The notes beneath the pieces are model-generated. The model had not been told where the DNA came from and made no database searches. It was given only the letters and a program-made list of their open reading frames with translations. From NCBI GenBank assembly GCA_018902755.1, contig JAHIQI010000059.1, forward strand, positions 1-47,103: a DNA stretch of 47,103 nt, read 5' to 3'. Position 1 is the stretch's first letter. Each line of letters opens with the position of its first letter. Shown here piece after piece: positions 24,671-34,254 of the stretch. Both the position numbers and the translations under genes were made by a program. Source of the DNA: Pseudomonadota bacterium. Its GTDB lineage: Bacteria; Desulfobacterota; Desulfarculia; Desulfarculales; Desulfarculaceae.

Positions 24671-27295
24671 TCAGGAGGGCTGGGCGGCCTTTTGGCCGGG
24701 GGCTTGGCCGCTGCGCACCAGCTCCAGGTCGGCGCGTATCTTGTCCTGGTAAAGGGCCACCGCCCGGGGGTTGTCCATGATGATGTCCAGCTGGCGGGTG
24801 TGCATGAGCAAATAGCCCACCGCCTTGAGGGCCTCAAGGGTGGTCTCCTGCTCGTTGCGCTCCAGGCGGGCGTTCAGGTTGTCCTCGGTGCTCTCCACCC
24901 GGAAGCCCTGGTCCTCCATGATCCCGCCGATGAAGCGCACCCGGCCCAGGCGGCGGGCCGCATCGGCCGCCCCGCCCTTGAAGGAGAAGCTGATGTAGTT
25001 TTCCCTCCGGCGCTCCCCGGCCAGGGCCTCCACCGCGCAAAAGTGGAAGCCGAAGCGCGATTGCAGGTTCATGAAGTGGCGGGCCACCATGAAGTAGTTG
25101 CGCTGCGCGTAGCGGGTCTTCACCCCGGTGGTCAGCGAGGGGTTGGCCGTGGCCTCGAAGAGCACCGAGGCCAGGCCCCGGCCCCCGGCGGCCGGGGGCC
25201 CCGCCCAGGGGATGGCCACCATGCCCTCCCACACGGCCAGCATGGGCAGGCAGGCGATCTCCTCCAGCTTGACGTACTTGCCCTTTATCTCCTGGGTGAA
25301 GCCGTCGTCCAGGTTGAGCACCCACCACTGCATGGGCACCTTGTAGAAGAGCTGCTTGGAGGAGCGCTGGGGGAAGTGGTGCTCCTTGCCGAAAGAGAAC
25401 ATCTCCTTGACGCTCTTCTCGTGGCAAAAGCGGGTGATGTCGTGCAGAGTGCGGGCGTTGTCGGGCTGGAACTCGTTGGAGTCGGGGTCCAGCAGGGTGA
25501 GAGGAGAGATCAGCTCCAGGGAGCGGCTGAGTAGCTGGTGCACCGGGCTGCCGTTCATGAAGGCCGGGCGCTTGCCCTGCCGTTGCAGCAACTCGTCCAG
25601 GCGTCCCGCGTACACCGCCCTGGCCCCGGCGTCCACCGTGACCTCGTGGCCCTGCTCCAGGGCCTCCAGCTCCGGGCCAAGGCCGAACAGGGCGGGCACC
25701 CCGTACTCCCGGCACACCGTGGCCAAATGCCCCGCCGCCCCGCCTCGCGAGGAAACCACCGCCGCCGCCTTGCCCACCAGGGCCGCCCAGCGGGGGGCCG
25801 GCCGCGGCAGGGCCAGGACCGCGCCGGGGGCAAAGGTCAGCGCGTCTGAGTCCCGCCGCACCCAGTGCACCGGGCCCGCCCCGGCTCCGGGGCTGGCGGT
25901 GACCCCGCCGTGGATCAGGGGCTCGGGGCTCCCCGGCTCGCCCTGGGGGGCGGGCGCGGCGGCCTTGGCCTCGGCGGGGCGCAGGGGGCGGCACTGGAGC
26001 ATCACCAGGCGCTGCTGGCGGTCATAGGCCCACTCCACGTCCTGGGGCCCGCCGTAGTACTCCTCCAGCTTCAGGGCGGCCCGGGCCACCTCCAGGGCCT
26101 GCTCCTGGCTCAGGCACGGCTGGGTGGCCCGCTCGCCGGTCAGCTCCAGCCGGCAGATGCCGTCGTCGTCGTGGCACACCAGCTCGCTCTGCTTGTTCTC
26201 CACGGTGCGCGAGACCACCCGCAGGGGCTCCTCGCGGCTGATGACGAAATGGTCCCCCACGGCCTCGCCGTCCACCACCACCCGGGGCAGACCCCAGGCC
26301 GCTGTGAGCTGCACCCGGCGGTCGGCCGGGTCCAGGGGGCTCACGGTGTAGGCCACCCCCCCGCTCACCCCACCCACCATGGCCAGGCAGCCCACGGCCA
26401 TGGCCAGCTGGTCGTCGCGCAGGCCCCTGACCAGGCGGTAGTGCATGGCCTGGGGGCTGTAGAAGCTGGCCGCCACCTCCTTGTAGGTCTGCTCGAGGAA
26501 CTCGGGGTGCACGTTGAGCTGGGTGGAGTACTGCCCGGCGAAGGAGGCCTCGGCGCTGTCCTCGCCCAGGGCGCTGGAGCGCAGCGACACCCTGACCTGC
26601 CCCCCGGCCTCGGCGGCCAGCTCGGCGTAGGCCTTGGCCAGGGTCTGGCTAAGCTCCGGCGGGATGGGGGTGTCCACGATGAGCTGGCGAAGCTGGCTGC
26701 TCAGGGTGAACAGCTCGGCCGCGTTCTCCAGGTCCGCCGCCTGCTGGCGGCGGCTGATCTCCTGCTCCAGGCCGCCCCCGCCCAGGAGCAGGCGCCAGGC
26801 GGCGGCGGTTATGACGAAGCCCGGCGGCACCTTGAGCCCCAGGCGGTTCATCATTTCCCCCAGGTTGGCCATCTTGGCCCCGGCCTCTTCGGCCCGGCGC
26901 TGGTCGATGGCCGCCAGGGGCAAGACTAATTCGTCGCCGCCGCCCGCCTCGGCGGGGGCCGCTATGGTTTCCAGTTGCGATTGGATCTGCTTGAGGCGGG
27001 GGGCCAGGGCGGGGTACTTGCCCGGCCCCAGGCGGCCCAGGAGGTCGGTCATCTGAAAGACGCTGACCCCCAGGGCGGTGATGCGCGAGCGCAAAAAACT
27101 CATGCCGAAGACCCGGCCCCCCCCGGCGGCGGCCTCCAACTCGCTCATCAGCTCCAGGGCCTTGTTGTTGGCGGCCAAAAGCTGGCGGAAGCTCAGGTAG
27201 CGGGCCTTGAATTCCTCGGCCAGCCCGGCCTGCTCCACCACCGGCTCTTGTTCCCGGCCCAGCAAACCTTTAAGTTTTTCAAGCAGGCCGGCCAT
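24671..27295 (-). CDS. PEP-synthase-like phosphotransferase with an unrecognised C-terminal domain
   Basis: 874 residues. N-terminal helical region (1-125). PPDK/PpsA ATP-grasp domain at about 130-440: GAKMANLGEMMNRLGLKVPPGFVI, VSLRSSALGEDSAEASFAGQ, and PQDVEWAYD...LQCRPL are all recognisable. Phosphohistidine domain about 470-560 with the carrier His in RGGAAGHLATVCREYGVP (usual form GGxxxHxAIxARE). The PEP/pyruvate TIM barrel is absent; residues 565-874 (VHQLLSRSLELISPL..., MQWWVLNLDDGF...) form a domain I do not recognise. It therefore probably moves phosphate from ATP via His to something other than pyruvate. A receiver gene ends ten bases before it, implying one transcript and a signalling link. 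Confidence 0.82.
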   Translation of the reverse strand: MAGLLEKLKGLLGREQEPVVEQAGLAEEFKARYLSFRQLLAANNKALELMSELEAAAGGGRVFGMSFLRSRITALGVSVFQMTDLLGRLGPGKYPALAPRLKQIQSQLETIAAPAEAGGGDELVLPLAAIDQRRAEEAGAKMANLGEMMNRLGLKVPPGFVITAAAWRLLLGGGGLEQEISRRQQAADLENAAELFTLSSQLRQLIVDTPIPPELSQTLAKAYAELAAEAGGQVRVSLRSSALGEDSAEASFAGQYSTQLNVHPEFLEQTYKEVAASFYSPQAMHYRLVRGLRDDQLAMAVGCLAMVGGVSGGVAYTVSPLDPADRRVQLTAAWGLPRVVVDGEAVGDHFVISREEPLRVVSRTVENKQSELVCHDDDGICRLELTGERATQPCLSQEQALEVARAALKLEEYYGGPQDVEWAYDRQQRLVMLQCRPLRPAEAKAAAPAPQGEPGSPEPLIHGGVTASPGAGAGPVHWVRRDSDALTFAPGAVLALPRPAPRWAALVGKAAAVVSSRGGAAGHLATVCREYGVPALFGLGPELEALEQGHEVTVDAGARAVYAGRLDELLQRQGKRPAFMNGSPVHQLLSRSLELISPLTLLDPDSNEFQPDNARTLHDITRFCHEKSVKEMFSFGKEHHFPQRSSKQLFYKVPMQWWVLNLDDGFTQEIKGKYVKLEEIACLPMLAVWEGMVAIPWAGPPAAGGRGLASVLFEATANPSLTTGVKTRYAQRNYFMVARHFMNLQSRFGFHFCAVEALAGERRRENYISFSFKGGAADAARRLGRVRFIGGIMEDQGFRVESTEDNLNARLERNEQETTLEALKAVGYLLMHTRQLDIIMDNPRAVALYQDKIRADLELVRSGQAPGQKAAQPS

Positions 27296-27304
27296 GTTCC
27301 CGCC

Positions 27305-27733
27305 TTAAGGCTTGACCCCGTCGGCCTGGACCGCCCTGATCTTGCGCTCCTGCACCGACTTCTTCTCCCAGGCGTCGTGAATCTTTTCCACCAGCTCCTC
27401 CAGGGGCACCGGCTTGAGCAGGTAGTCAAAGGCCCCCCGCTCTAGGCCGGTTATGGAGGTCTCCAGGTGGGCGTGGCCGGTGAGCAGGATCACCTCGGTG
27501 AGTGGCCGGGCCTTCTTGATGCGCCTGAGCACCTCCAAGCCGTCCAGCCCCGGCATCTTCACGTCCAAGAGCACTACGTCCGGCGCCTCGGCGCCCAGGC
27601 GCGCCAGGGCGGCTTCGCCGTCGGCCTCCTGGGCCACGTTTAGGCCCCGCCGGCTCAGGCGCCGGGCCAGGGCCTCGCGGTAGCTTTCCTCATCGTCCAC
27701 CAACAGGACGCTTATTTCTGGCTTGGCTGTCAT
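27305..27733 (-). CDS. Single-domain response regulator
   Basis: 142 residues; a complete receiver (LLVDDEE, phospho-acceptor in VVLLDVKMPGLDG, LTGHAH, Lys in LLKPV) with a short charged tail and no output domain. It precedes the PEP-synthase-like gene by ten bases. No Shine-Dalgarno is seen before ATG 27733, and a TATAAT (minus strand, 27746-27741) lies eight bases before it, so the message may be leaderless. It is separated from the transporter operon by a terminator but is likely part of the same signalling set. Confidence 0.9.
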   Translation of the reverse strand: MTAKPEISVLLVDDEESYREALARRLSRRGLNVAQEADGEAALARLGAEAPDVVLLDVKMPGLDGLEVLRRIKKARPLTEVILLTGHAHLETSITGLERGAFDYLLKPVPLEELVEKIHDAWEKKSVQERKIRAVQADGVKP

Positions 27734-27759
27734 GGGGTTAATTATAACCGAGGCGAAGC

Positions 27760-27791
27760 AAAAAGGGGCCGCCCCCGAAGAGGACGGCCCC
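27760..27791 (-). terminator. Terminator between the TSUP operon and the receiver/PEP-synthase-like pair
   Basis: Minus strand GGGGCCGTCC / GGGGGCGGCCCC hairpin followed by TTTTT, 19 bases after the stop of the membrane protein gene. Confidence 0.85.
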
Positions 27792-27809
27792 AGGATGCCG
27801 ACTCGGCTA

Positions 27810-28511
27810 TTAGTGCTCCAGCTGATACCCGGCTCCTTCGAACATGTACATCACCCCGAAGCCGTACCACAGGGTGTAGACCACGTAGAACAGTAGCGAG
27901 ATGGCAACGATCAGCCAGCGTTCGCCGATGCTTTGCGGCTGGATGCCGTAGTAGTTGTAGGTCATCTCCACCGCCTTGGCCTGCACCAGCTTGACGAACT
28001 TGGCCTGGGCGAAGTTCTTCTGCCGGTTGAGGGCCTTTTCCAGGGCGGTGTAGCTGCTCCACCAGGTGTAGAGCATCAGCTTGCCGTCCTTGCCCTGGTA
28101 GCGGGCGCTGAGCTTTTTCCCCTGGTTGTGATACATGGACTCGGTGTCGGCCAGGGTGGAGGCCAAAAGCTTGCCCAGGTCGCCGCTGACCTTGAGCTTG
28201 TCGCCGCTGGCCGTGGCCTGGGCCCCGGCCCCGGCAAAGAGCAGGGCCGCCCGCGCCGCCGTCTCCGCGTCGGCCAGGGTGATGGTGGTGTCCAGCTTGG
28301 TTCCGTCGTACTTGGCGGCCTGCTTGTTCAGGTCGGGAATGTAGTAGGCCGAGTTCTTGGAGATGGAGTTGTACAGGCTGTCCAAATAGTCCAGCCCGTT
28401 GTGCCCGTTGAAGATGGGGGAGAAGAAGGCGATGAGCACCGCCAAGAAGACCAGCACCATCACCGAGCCTACCGCCATCTTGCCCTTTTTGTTCTTGCCG
28501 TGCGTGCTCAT
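27810..28511 (-). CDS. Two-helix membrane protein of unknown function, linked to TSUP
   Basis: 233 residues: a basic N-terminus, TM1 about 13-33, an extracytoplasmic region about 35-195 (helical, with YNSISKNSAYYIP, and a repeated-looking LADAETAARAALL / LADTESMYH pattern) and TM2 about 201-221. No recognised domain. Its ATG overlaps the stop of the TSUP gene by one base, so the two are coupled. The topology suits a periplasmic sensor or partner subunit of the transporter. Confidence 0.8.
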   Translation of the reverse strand: MSTHGKNKKGKMAVGSVMVLVFLAVLIAFFSPIFNGHNGLDYLDSLYNSISKNSAYYIPDLNKQAAKYDGTKLDTTITLADAETAARAALLFAGAGAQATASGDKLKVSGDLGKLLASTLADTESMYHNQGKKLSARYQGKDGKLMLYTWWSSYTALEKALNRQKNFAQAKFVKLVQAKAVEMTYNYYGIQPQSIGERWLIVAISLLFYVVYTLWYGFGVMYMFEGAGYQLEH

Positions 28512-29830
28512 TATCTAACCTCCTCGCTCAGGGCCGGCCCCGCGGGGTGTCCCGAGCGAAGGTTTTTGGTGTTCTTGAAGAAGGTGCCGATCACCCACAC
28601 CGCGAAGCCGCCGATGACCACGAAGAATCCCCAGATGCCGATCTGGTCCAGCACCAAGACCGTGGTCTTGTTAAGGGAGATGATCTCCATGTCGCTCAGC
28701 TTGCCCGGCAGGGCGAAGATCCGGTTCATGAACCCGGCCAAGACCGCCATGGCGTAGAAGCCGCGGATGGTGGTGCCCGGCACCACCTTGGTGACCATGG
28801 CCCCGATCTGGATGCCCAACAGCGAGCCGATGAGCATGCCCATGGCCAGGGTGTAGAAGATGAAGCCGTAGATGGCGTATTGGCTGATGGCCGCGTAACC
28901 GGCGGTGAACACGATCTGGAAGATGTCGGTGCCCACCGTGGTCATGGAGCTGACGCCCAGGGTGTAGACGAAGATGGGGAAGGTGAGGAAGCCGCCGCCC
29001 ACGCCCATGATGCCCGCCGCCAGGCCCACGATGAAGCCGCTGACGATGAGGAACCAGGCGCTGATGGCCCGGCCGCCGGGCACCAGGCTCTGGTCGAAGC
29101 GCACCATGGGGCGCAGGTTCATGCCCTGAAGCTTTTGGGGCAGGTTGCCCAGCTCCGCGCCCTCCACCTTGACGCCGTGGGGCAGCTCGCAGGCGGCGTC
29201 GTTCTTGCGGCACTTTAGGAAGTCGCCCAGGGCGTAGAAGCCCAGGCCGCCCAGCATCACCGCGTAGATGGTGGTGATGAAGGCGTCACTTAGAACCGGG
29301 TTGATCTCGTAGAGCACCCGGTTGATGAGCCCGCCGCAGGTGGCGCCGCCGATGGCCCCGATGAGGAAGGTCGCCGCCAGGGCCACCGACACGTTGCCCA
29401 GCTTGCGGTGGATCACGCTGCCCATGATGGCCTTGGCGAAGATGTGGAACAGGTCGGTGCCCACCGCCAGGATGCCCTTGATGCCCGCGCTCATCAGGGC
29501 GGGGGCGATGATGAAGCCGCCGCCCGCGCCGATGCAGCCGGTGATGAGCCCGGCGCACAGGCCGATGAGGATGGAGGCGATGAAGATGCCGGTGGAGTAG
29601 AAGGCCGGGCTGTAGGCCTTCTTGCCGCCCAAGACGTCGGGCAGGGCCGAGCCGATCTGGTCGGCGAAGGCGATGCCGCCCAGAATGGCGGGCACCAGCA
29701 TCAGTCCCAGGATTATAAGCCGTTTTCTATCGCCCAGGATGGTCCGGGCCGTGGCGATCTCCCACCTGGCGTGGGCCTGGGCGCCGGCCATCATGAACTG
29801 TCCCAGTCCTTTAAAGAAACTCATGGTCAT
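28511..29830 (-). CDS. TSUP-family (TauE/SafE) anion transporter
   Basis: 439 residues, strongly hydrophobic with about eight or nine helices and the repeated TSUP motifs GLCAGLITGCIGAGGGFIIAPALM and GLAAGIMGVGGGFLTFPIFV, the two pseudo-symmetric halves of the family. A hydrophilic loop of about 50 residues (KCRKNDAACELPHG...) lies between them. Members export or import sulfite, sulfonates, sulfoacetate or related organic anions; for a sulfate reducer a sulfur oxyanion is a fair guess, but substrate is not shown. ATG 29824 has better spacing from GGAAGG than 29830. Downstream of receivers and the Cache kinase. Confidence 0.88.
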   Translation of the reverse strand: MTMSFFKGLGQFMMAGAQAHARWEIATARTILGDRKRLIILGLMLVPAILGGIAFADQIGSALPDVLGGKKAYSPAFYSTGIFIASILIGLCAGLITGCIGAGGGFIIAPALMSAGIKGILAVGTDLFHIFAKAIMGSVIHRKLGNVSVALAATFLIGAIGGATCGGLINRVLYEINPVLSDAFITTIYAVMLGGLGFYALGDFLKCRKNDAACELPHGVKVEGAELGNLPQKLQGMNLRPMVRFDQSLVPGGRAISAWFLIVSGFIVGLAAGIMGVGGGFLTFPIFVYTLGVSSMTTVGTDIFQIVFTAGYAAISQYAIYGFIFYTLAMGMLIGSLLGIQIGAMVTKVVPGTTIRGFYAMAVLAGFMNRIFALPGKLSDMEIISLNKTTVLVLDQIGIWGFFVVIGGFAVWVIGTFFKNTKNLRSGHPAGPALSEEVR

Positions 29831-29879
29831 ATGCCTTCCGATGATTCGGTTCAGTTAAAATCGGTTTCCAACTCGAGTG

Positions 29880-30260
29880 TCAGCGTTCTTGCGAGGCATA
29901 GATGCGCGTAAGCAGGTCGCTAAGTTCGCAGGGTTTGGTCAGGTAGTCGAAAGCGCCCAGGGCCATGCCCTCGCGGGCCGCCTGCTCCGAGCCGTGTCCG
30001 GTGAGGATGATGACCGCCATCTTGGGGTCCATCATCTTGAGGACCTTGAGCACCTCGATGCCGTCCATGTCCTCCATCTTCAAGTCCACCACCGCCACGT
30101 CGAAGCTCTGTTGCCGGGCCTGGCGCACGGCCTCGGTTCCCGAACTGACCGGAGTGACCTCCAGGTTGCGCTTGCTCATGCGCTTCTGGAGCACCTCCAG
30201 GTAGCCCAGCTCGTCGTCAACCAAGAGGACCTTTAGCCGTTGGGCGCCTTGGCCGCTCAT
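29880..30260 (-). CDS. Single-domain response regulator
   Basis: 126 residues; full receiver with VDDE, acceptor Asp in VAVVDLKMEDMDG (Glu replaces the usual Pro after Met), LTGHGS and Lys in LTKPCE. No output domain. It follows another receiver gene by about 30 bases and precedes the TSUP gene by 49, in the sigma54-controlled transcript. Works either as a phosphate shuttle between the Cache kinase and another protein or by direct protein contact. Confidence 0.9.
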   Translation of the reverse strand: MSGQGAQRLKVLLVDDELGYLEVLQKRMSKRNLEVTPVSSGTEAVRQARQQSFDVAVVDLKMEDMDGIEVLKVLKMMDPKMAVIILTGHGSEQAAREGMALGAFDYLTKPCELSDLLTRIYASQER

Positions 30261-30291
30261 GACCTTCTCCCTTCGCCCGCGAACGCGGGGG

Positions 30292-30738
30292 CTACGATTC
30301 GCGCCTTAGCGCGTGCACGCGCACCCTGGCGTCCAATATCTTGGCCTCGTGGGCCCGCTTCTTGGCCACGGCCTCGCCGACCTTGGCCATCAAAAGGTCC
30401 ATCTCGCAGGGCTTCATGAGGTAGTCGTAAGCCCCGCCCTTCATGCCCTCTATGGCGCTTTCAACCGTGGCGTGGCCGGTGAGCATGATCACCTCCACGT
30501 TGGGATGCTTGGCCTTGATGGCGGCCAGGGTCTCCAGGCCGTCCATGCCCGGCATCTTCACGTCCAGGATGACCACGTCGATACGGCTGGGCCCGCCGCT
30601 GTGCAGCTTTTCCAAGGCCTCTTTGCCGCTGAACGCCGTCTCCACGGTCAAGTCCCGCTTGGCCAACCGCTTGGCCATGGTCTCCACAAAGGGGACTTCG
30701 TCGTCCACCAGGAGCACCGAGGGGTTGACTAACACCAT
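30292..30738 (-). CDS. Single-domain response regulator
   Basis: 148 residues. GGAGG abuts the ATG at 30744, so ATG 30738, six bases away, is the better start. Complete receiver: LLVDDEV, acceptor in VVILDVKMPGMDG, LTGHAT, Lys in LMKPCE. The tail is basic. It shares the KPCE motif with the receiver at 29880, which suggests duplication. First receiver after the Cache kinase, 23 to 30 bases downstream. Confidence 0.9.
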   Translation of the reverse strand: MVLVNPSVLLVDDEVPFVETMAKRLAKRDLTVETAFSGKEALEKLHSGGPSRIDVVILDVKMPGMDGLETLAAIKAKHPNVEVIMLTGHATVESAIEGMKGGAYDYLMKPCEMDLLMAKVGEAVAKKRAHEAKILDARVRVHALRRES

Positions 30739-30767
30739 TTTCATCCTCCAAATGACAGCCTTGTGTT

Positions 30768-32495
30768 CTAACTTTGTCCGGCTTGGGGCGCGCCCGTGGG
30801 GGCCGGAGCGGAATCTTGGCGGGCGGGCAGGATCACGGTGAAGGTGGAGCCCTTGCCCTTGGCGCTGGTCACCTTGATCTCCCCGCCGAGCTTATTGATG
30901 ATGCCGTAGCAGATGGACAGGCCCAGGCCGGTCCCCTGCCCCACCGGCTTGGTGGTGTAGAAGGGGTCGAAGATGCGGGCCAGGTTGGCGTCGGCGATGC
31001 CGATGCCGGTGTCGGACACGCTGAGCCTGACCCGGCCGTTTTCTTGGCTGGTGGTCACGCTCACCGTGCCGCCCTCGGCGTTGATGGCGTCCACCGCGTT
31101 GTTCACCAGGTTGAGCAGCACCTGCTGCAACTCGCTGGGGCTGGCCGCCACCCGGGGCAGGTTCTTGTCCAGGGTCGTCTCCAGCTTCACCCCGGCGTAG
31201 CGCGACTTCTGCCCCACCAGGCCCAGCACCTCGCCCACCAGGCCGTTGATGTCCACCTGCTTGATGGTGGGGTCGGTCTTGCGGGCGAAGGACAAGAGCT
31301 TGTGGGTGATCTGCTTGCAGCGGTCGCCCTGCTCCTGGATCTGCTGCACCGCCCGCTGGATCTCGCTGAGGGTCTCCTCGCTCAGGGGGCCCTCGTCACT
31401 CATCAGGTCCTCGATCCAGCCCGCCTCTTCCACCATGATGGCCACCGGGTTGTTGATCTCGTGGGCGATGCCCGCGGCCAGCTCGCCGATGGAGGCCAGA
31501 CGGCCCGCTTCGATCATCTTTTCGTTCATGGCTTCCTTTTGCTCGTCTGCCTCGGCGATGCGCCGCACCAGGCGGCGGGCCAGGATGAGGGTGGCTACCA
31601 CGATGGCCAGTCCGCCCAATACGAAGATGGCGATGGCCGCCCGCTGGGCCTGCACCAGGTGCACGAAGGCGTCGGCCACCACCTGCTGGGCGCAGATGAT
31701 CCACTGGCCATTCTTGAGCGGCGCGGCGGCATAGATCATTTCCCGGTCCAGGGAGTCGGGCCGCTCCACGATGGTGACCTTGCCCTGGTCAAGGGGATCC
31801 TGCAAAAGCTCCCGCCAGGCCCCGGAGGCCAGGATCACCTCCTGGCGGGGCTTGGTCTGGAACTCGCTCTGGCGGTTCAAGATGAAGGCGAAGCCGGTCT
31901 CGCCGATGCGGATGTTCTCCACCAGGGCGTTGAAGGCCTCGAAGTCGATGGTGGCCTTGAGTAGCCAGTCGCGGCCCTCAAAACGCTTCTTGGCCGCCAC
32001 GATGAAGTGGGGGCTGCCCCGAAGGCCCGCGAAGACGTTGGAGACGAAATGCTCGCTCCCGGTGGCCTGCTTGAACCACTGGGCGGTGGAGTAGTTGGCC
32101 CCGGTGAGGTTGTAGGGGCCGGCGTAGGCCACCTGGGCCCCCTTGTCGTCCACCAGGCCCAGGTCCACGTAGACCCCGTTGTATTCCTCGCGCAGCAGGT
32201 TGAGCTTGGCCTTGAGTAGGGCCGGGTTCTCCAGTTCGGGCACGGTGTAGGAGCGGGCCAGGACCCGGATGTCGGCCAGGCGGTCCACCAAAAAGGCGTC
32301 TATGGTGCGGCGGTGCTTGTTGAGCAGCACCTCCAGGTTTTCCTCCACCTTGGTCTGGTAGGCCTGTTTGAACTGATAGAGGATGATGGCGCCCGTCAGG
32401 AACAGGGGCAGCAGGGAGATGACCACCACGAACAGCACCAGGTTGCGGGTCAGGGTGCGGTAGTAGGTGGCGGGTCTTACGCGGGCGGTTTGCAT
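30768..32495 (-). CDS. Cache-domain sensor histidine kinase
   Basis: 575 residues. TM1 about 19-41, a periplasmic double-Cache-like domain about 45-275 (VYVDLGLVDDKGAQVAYAGPY, YSTAQWFKQA, GETGFAFILNRQSEF), TM2 about 285-305, a short linker, then the kinase core: His in GELAAGIAHEINNPVAI near 342, N box QQVLLNLVNNAVDAI, G boxes DTGIGI and GTGLGLSI. No fused receiver, so its phosphate should go to the two or three single-domain receivers encoded downstream. It is the first gene after the sigma54 promoter at 32531-32546, with GGGAA before ATG 32495. Confidence 0.93.
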   Translation of the reverse strand: MQTARVRPATYYRTLTRNLVLFVVVISLLPLFLTGAIILYQFKQAYQTKVEENLEVLLNKHRRTIDAFLVDRLADIRVLARSYTVPELENPALLKAKLNLLREEYNGVYVDLGLVDDKGAQVAYAGPYNLTGANYSTAQWFKQATGSEHFVSNVFAGLRGSPHFIVAAKKRFEGRDWLLKATIDFEAFNALVENIRIGETGFAFILNRQSEFQTKPRQEVILASGAWRELLQDPLDQGKVTIVERPDSLDREMIYAAAPLKNGQWIICAQQVVADAFVHLVQAQRAAIAIFVLGGLAIVVATLILARRLVRRIAEADEQKEAMNEKMIEAGRLASIGELAAGIAHEINNPVAIMVEEAGWIEDLMSDEGPLSEETLSEIQRAVQQIQEQGDRCKQITHKLLSFARKTDPTIKQVDINGLVGEVLGLVGQKSRYAGVKLETTLDKNLPRVAASPSELQQVLLNLVNNAVDAINAEGGTVSVTTSQENGRVRLSVSDTGIGIADANLARIFDPFYTTKPVGQGTGLGLSICYGIINKLGGEIKVTSAKGKGSTFTVILPARQDSAPAPTGAPQAGQS

Positions 32496-32530
32496 GGGCT
32501 TACTTCCCTTCAGGTTGCTGCCCCTTTAAT

Positions 32531-32546
32531 GGCAATTGATGTGCCA
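32531..32546 (-). promoter_or_regulatory. Sigma54 (RpoN) promoter of the kinase/TSUP operon
   Basis: Minus strand TGGCAC-ATCAA-TTGCC: the GG (-24) and GC (-12) pairs have the required ten bases between them. It lies 36 bases before the ATG of the Cache kinase, giving a leader of about 25 bases. Confidence 0.8.
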
Positions 32547-32685
32547 AAATTCACCAGCGCTTCTAAAATTTATGTTTGGTTTGAAATGGAAATGAAAAAC
32601 AGGCAGTTACGCCACGACATCCGGACGGGGGCCCGCCGCGCCCAGGCCGGGCGGCCCGGCAAAGGGGCTTTTAACTGTCGGAAAG

Positions 32686-32702
32686 CTTTACAGGCTGTAA
32701 AG
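32686..32702. promoter_or_regulatory. Perfect palindrome, candidate enhancer-binding site
   Basis: CTTTACAG-G-CTGTAAAG, centred about 150 bases upstream of the -24 element, the distance at which NtrC-family activators bind. The intervening 32560-32600 is AT-rich, suiting DNA bending. It is also 31 bases after the activator gene's stop, but with no T run it is not a terminator. Confidence 0.6.
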
Positions 32703-32732
32703 AGATACTACGGGCGGGGAATTATAAGGGGC

Positions 32733-34139
<1,407 letters not shown>

Positions 34140-34254
34140 AAGGACCTCCCAATATAGGCGCAGTCCTACTATGGGCAATCGCCGGCGAAATATCCAGTGA
34201 AAATATTCACATCTGGCTGCCCCCTCAACACCATTTCCCGCCGCCCCGCAGAGG

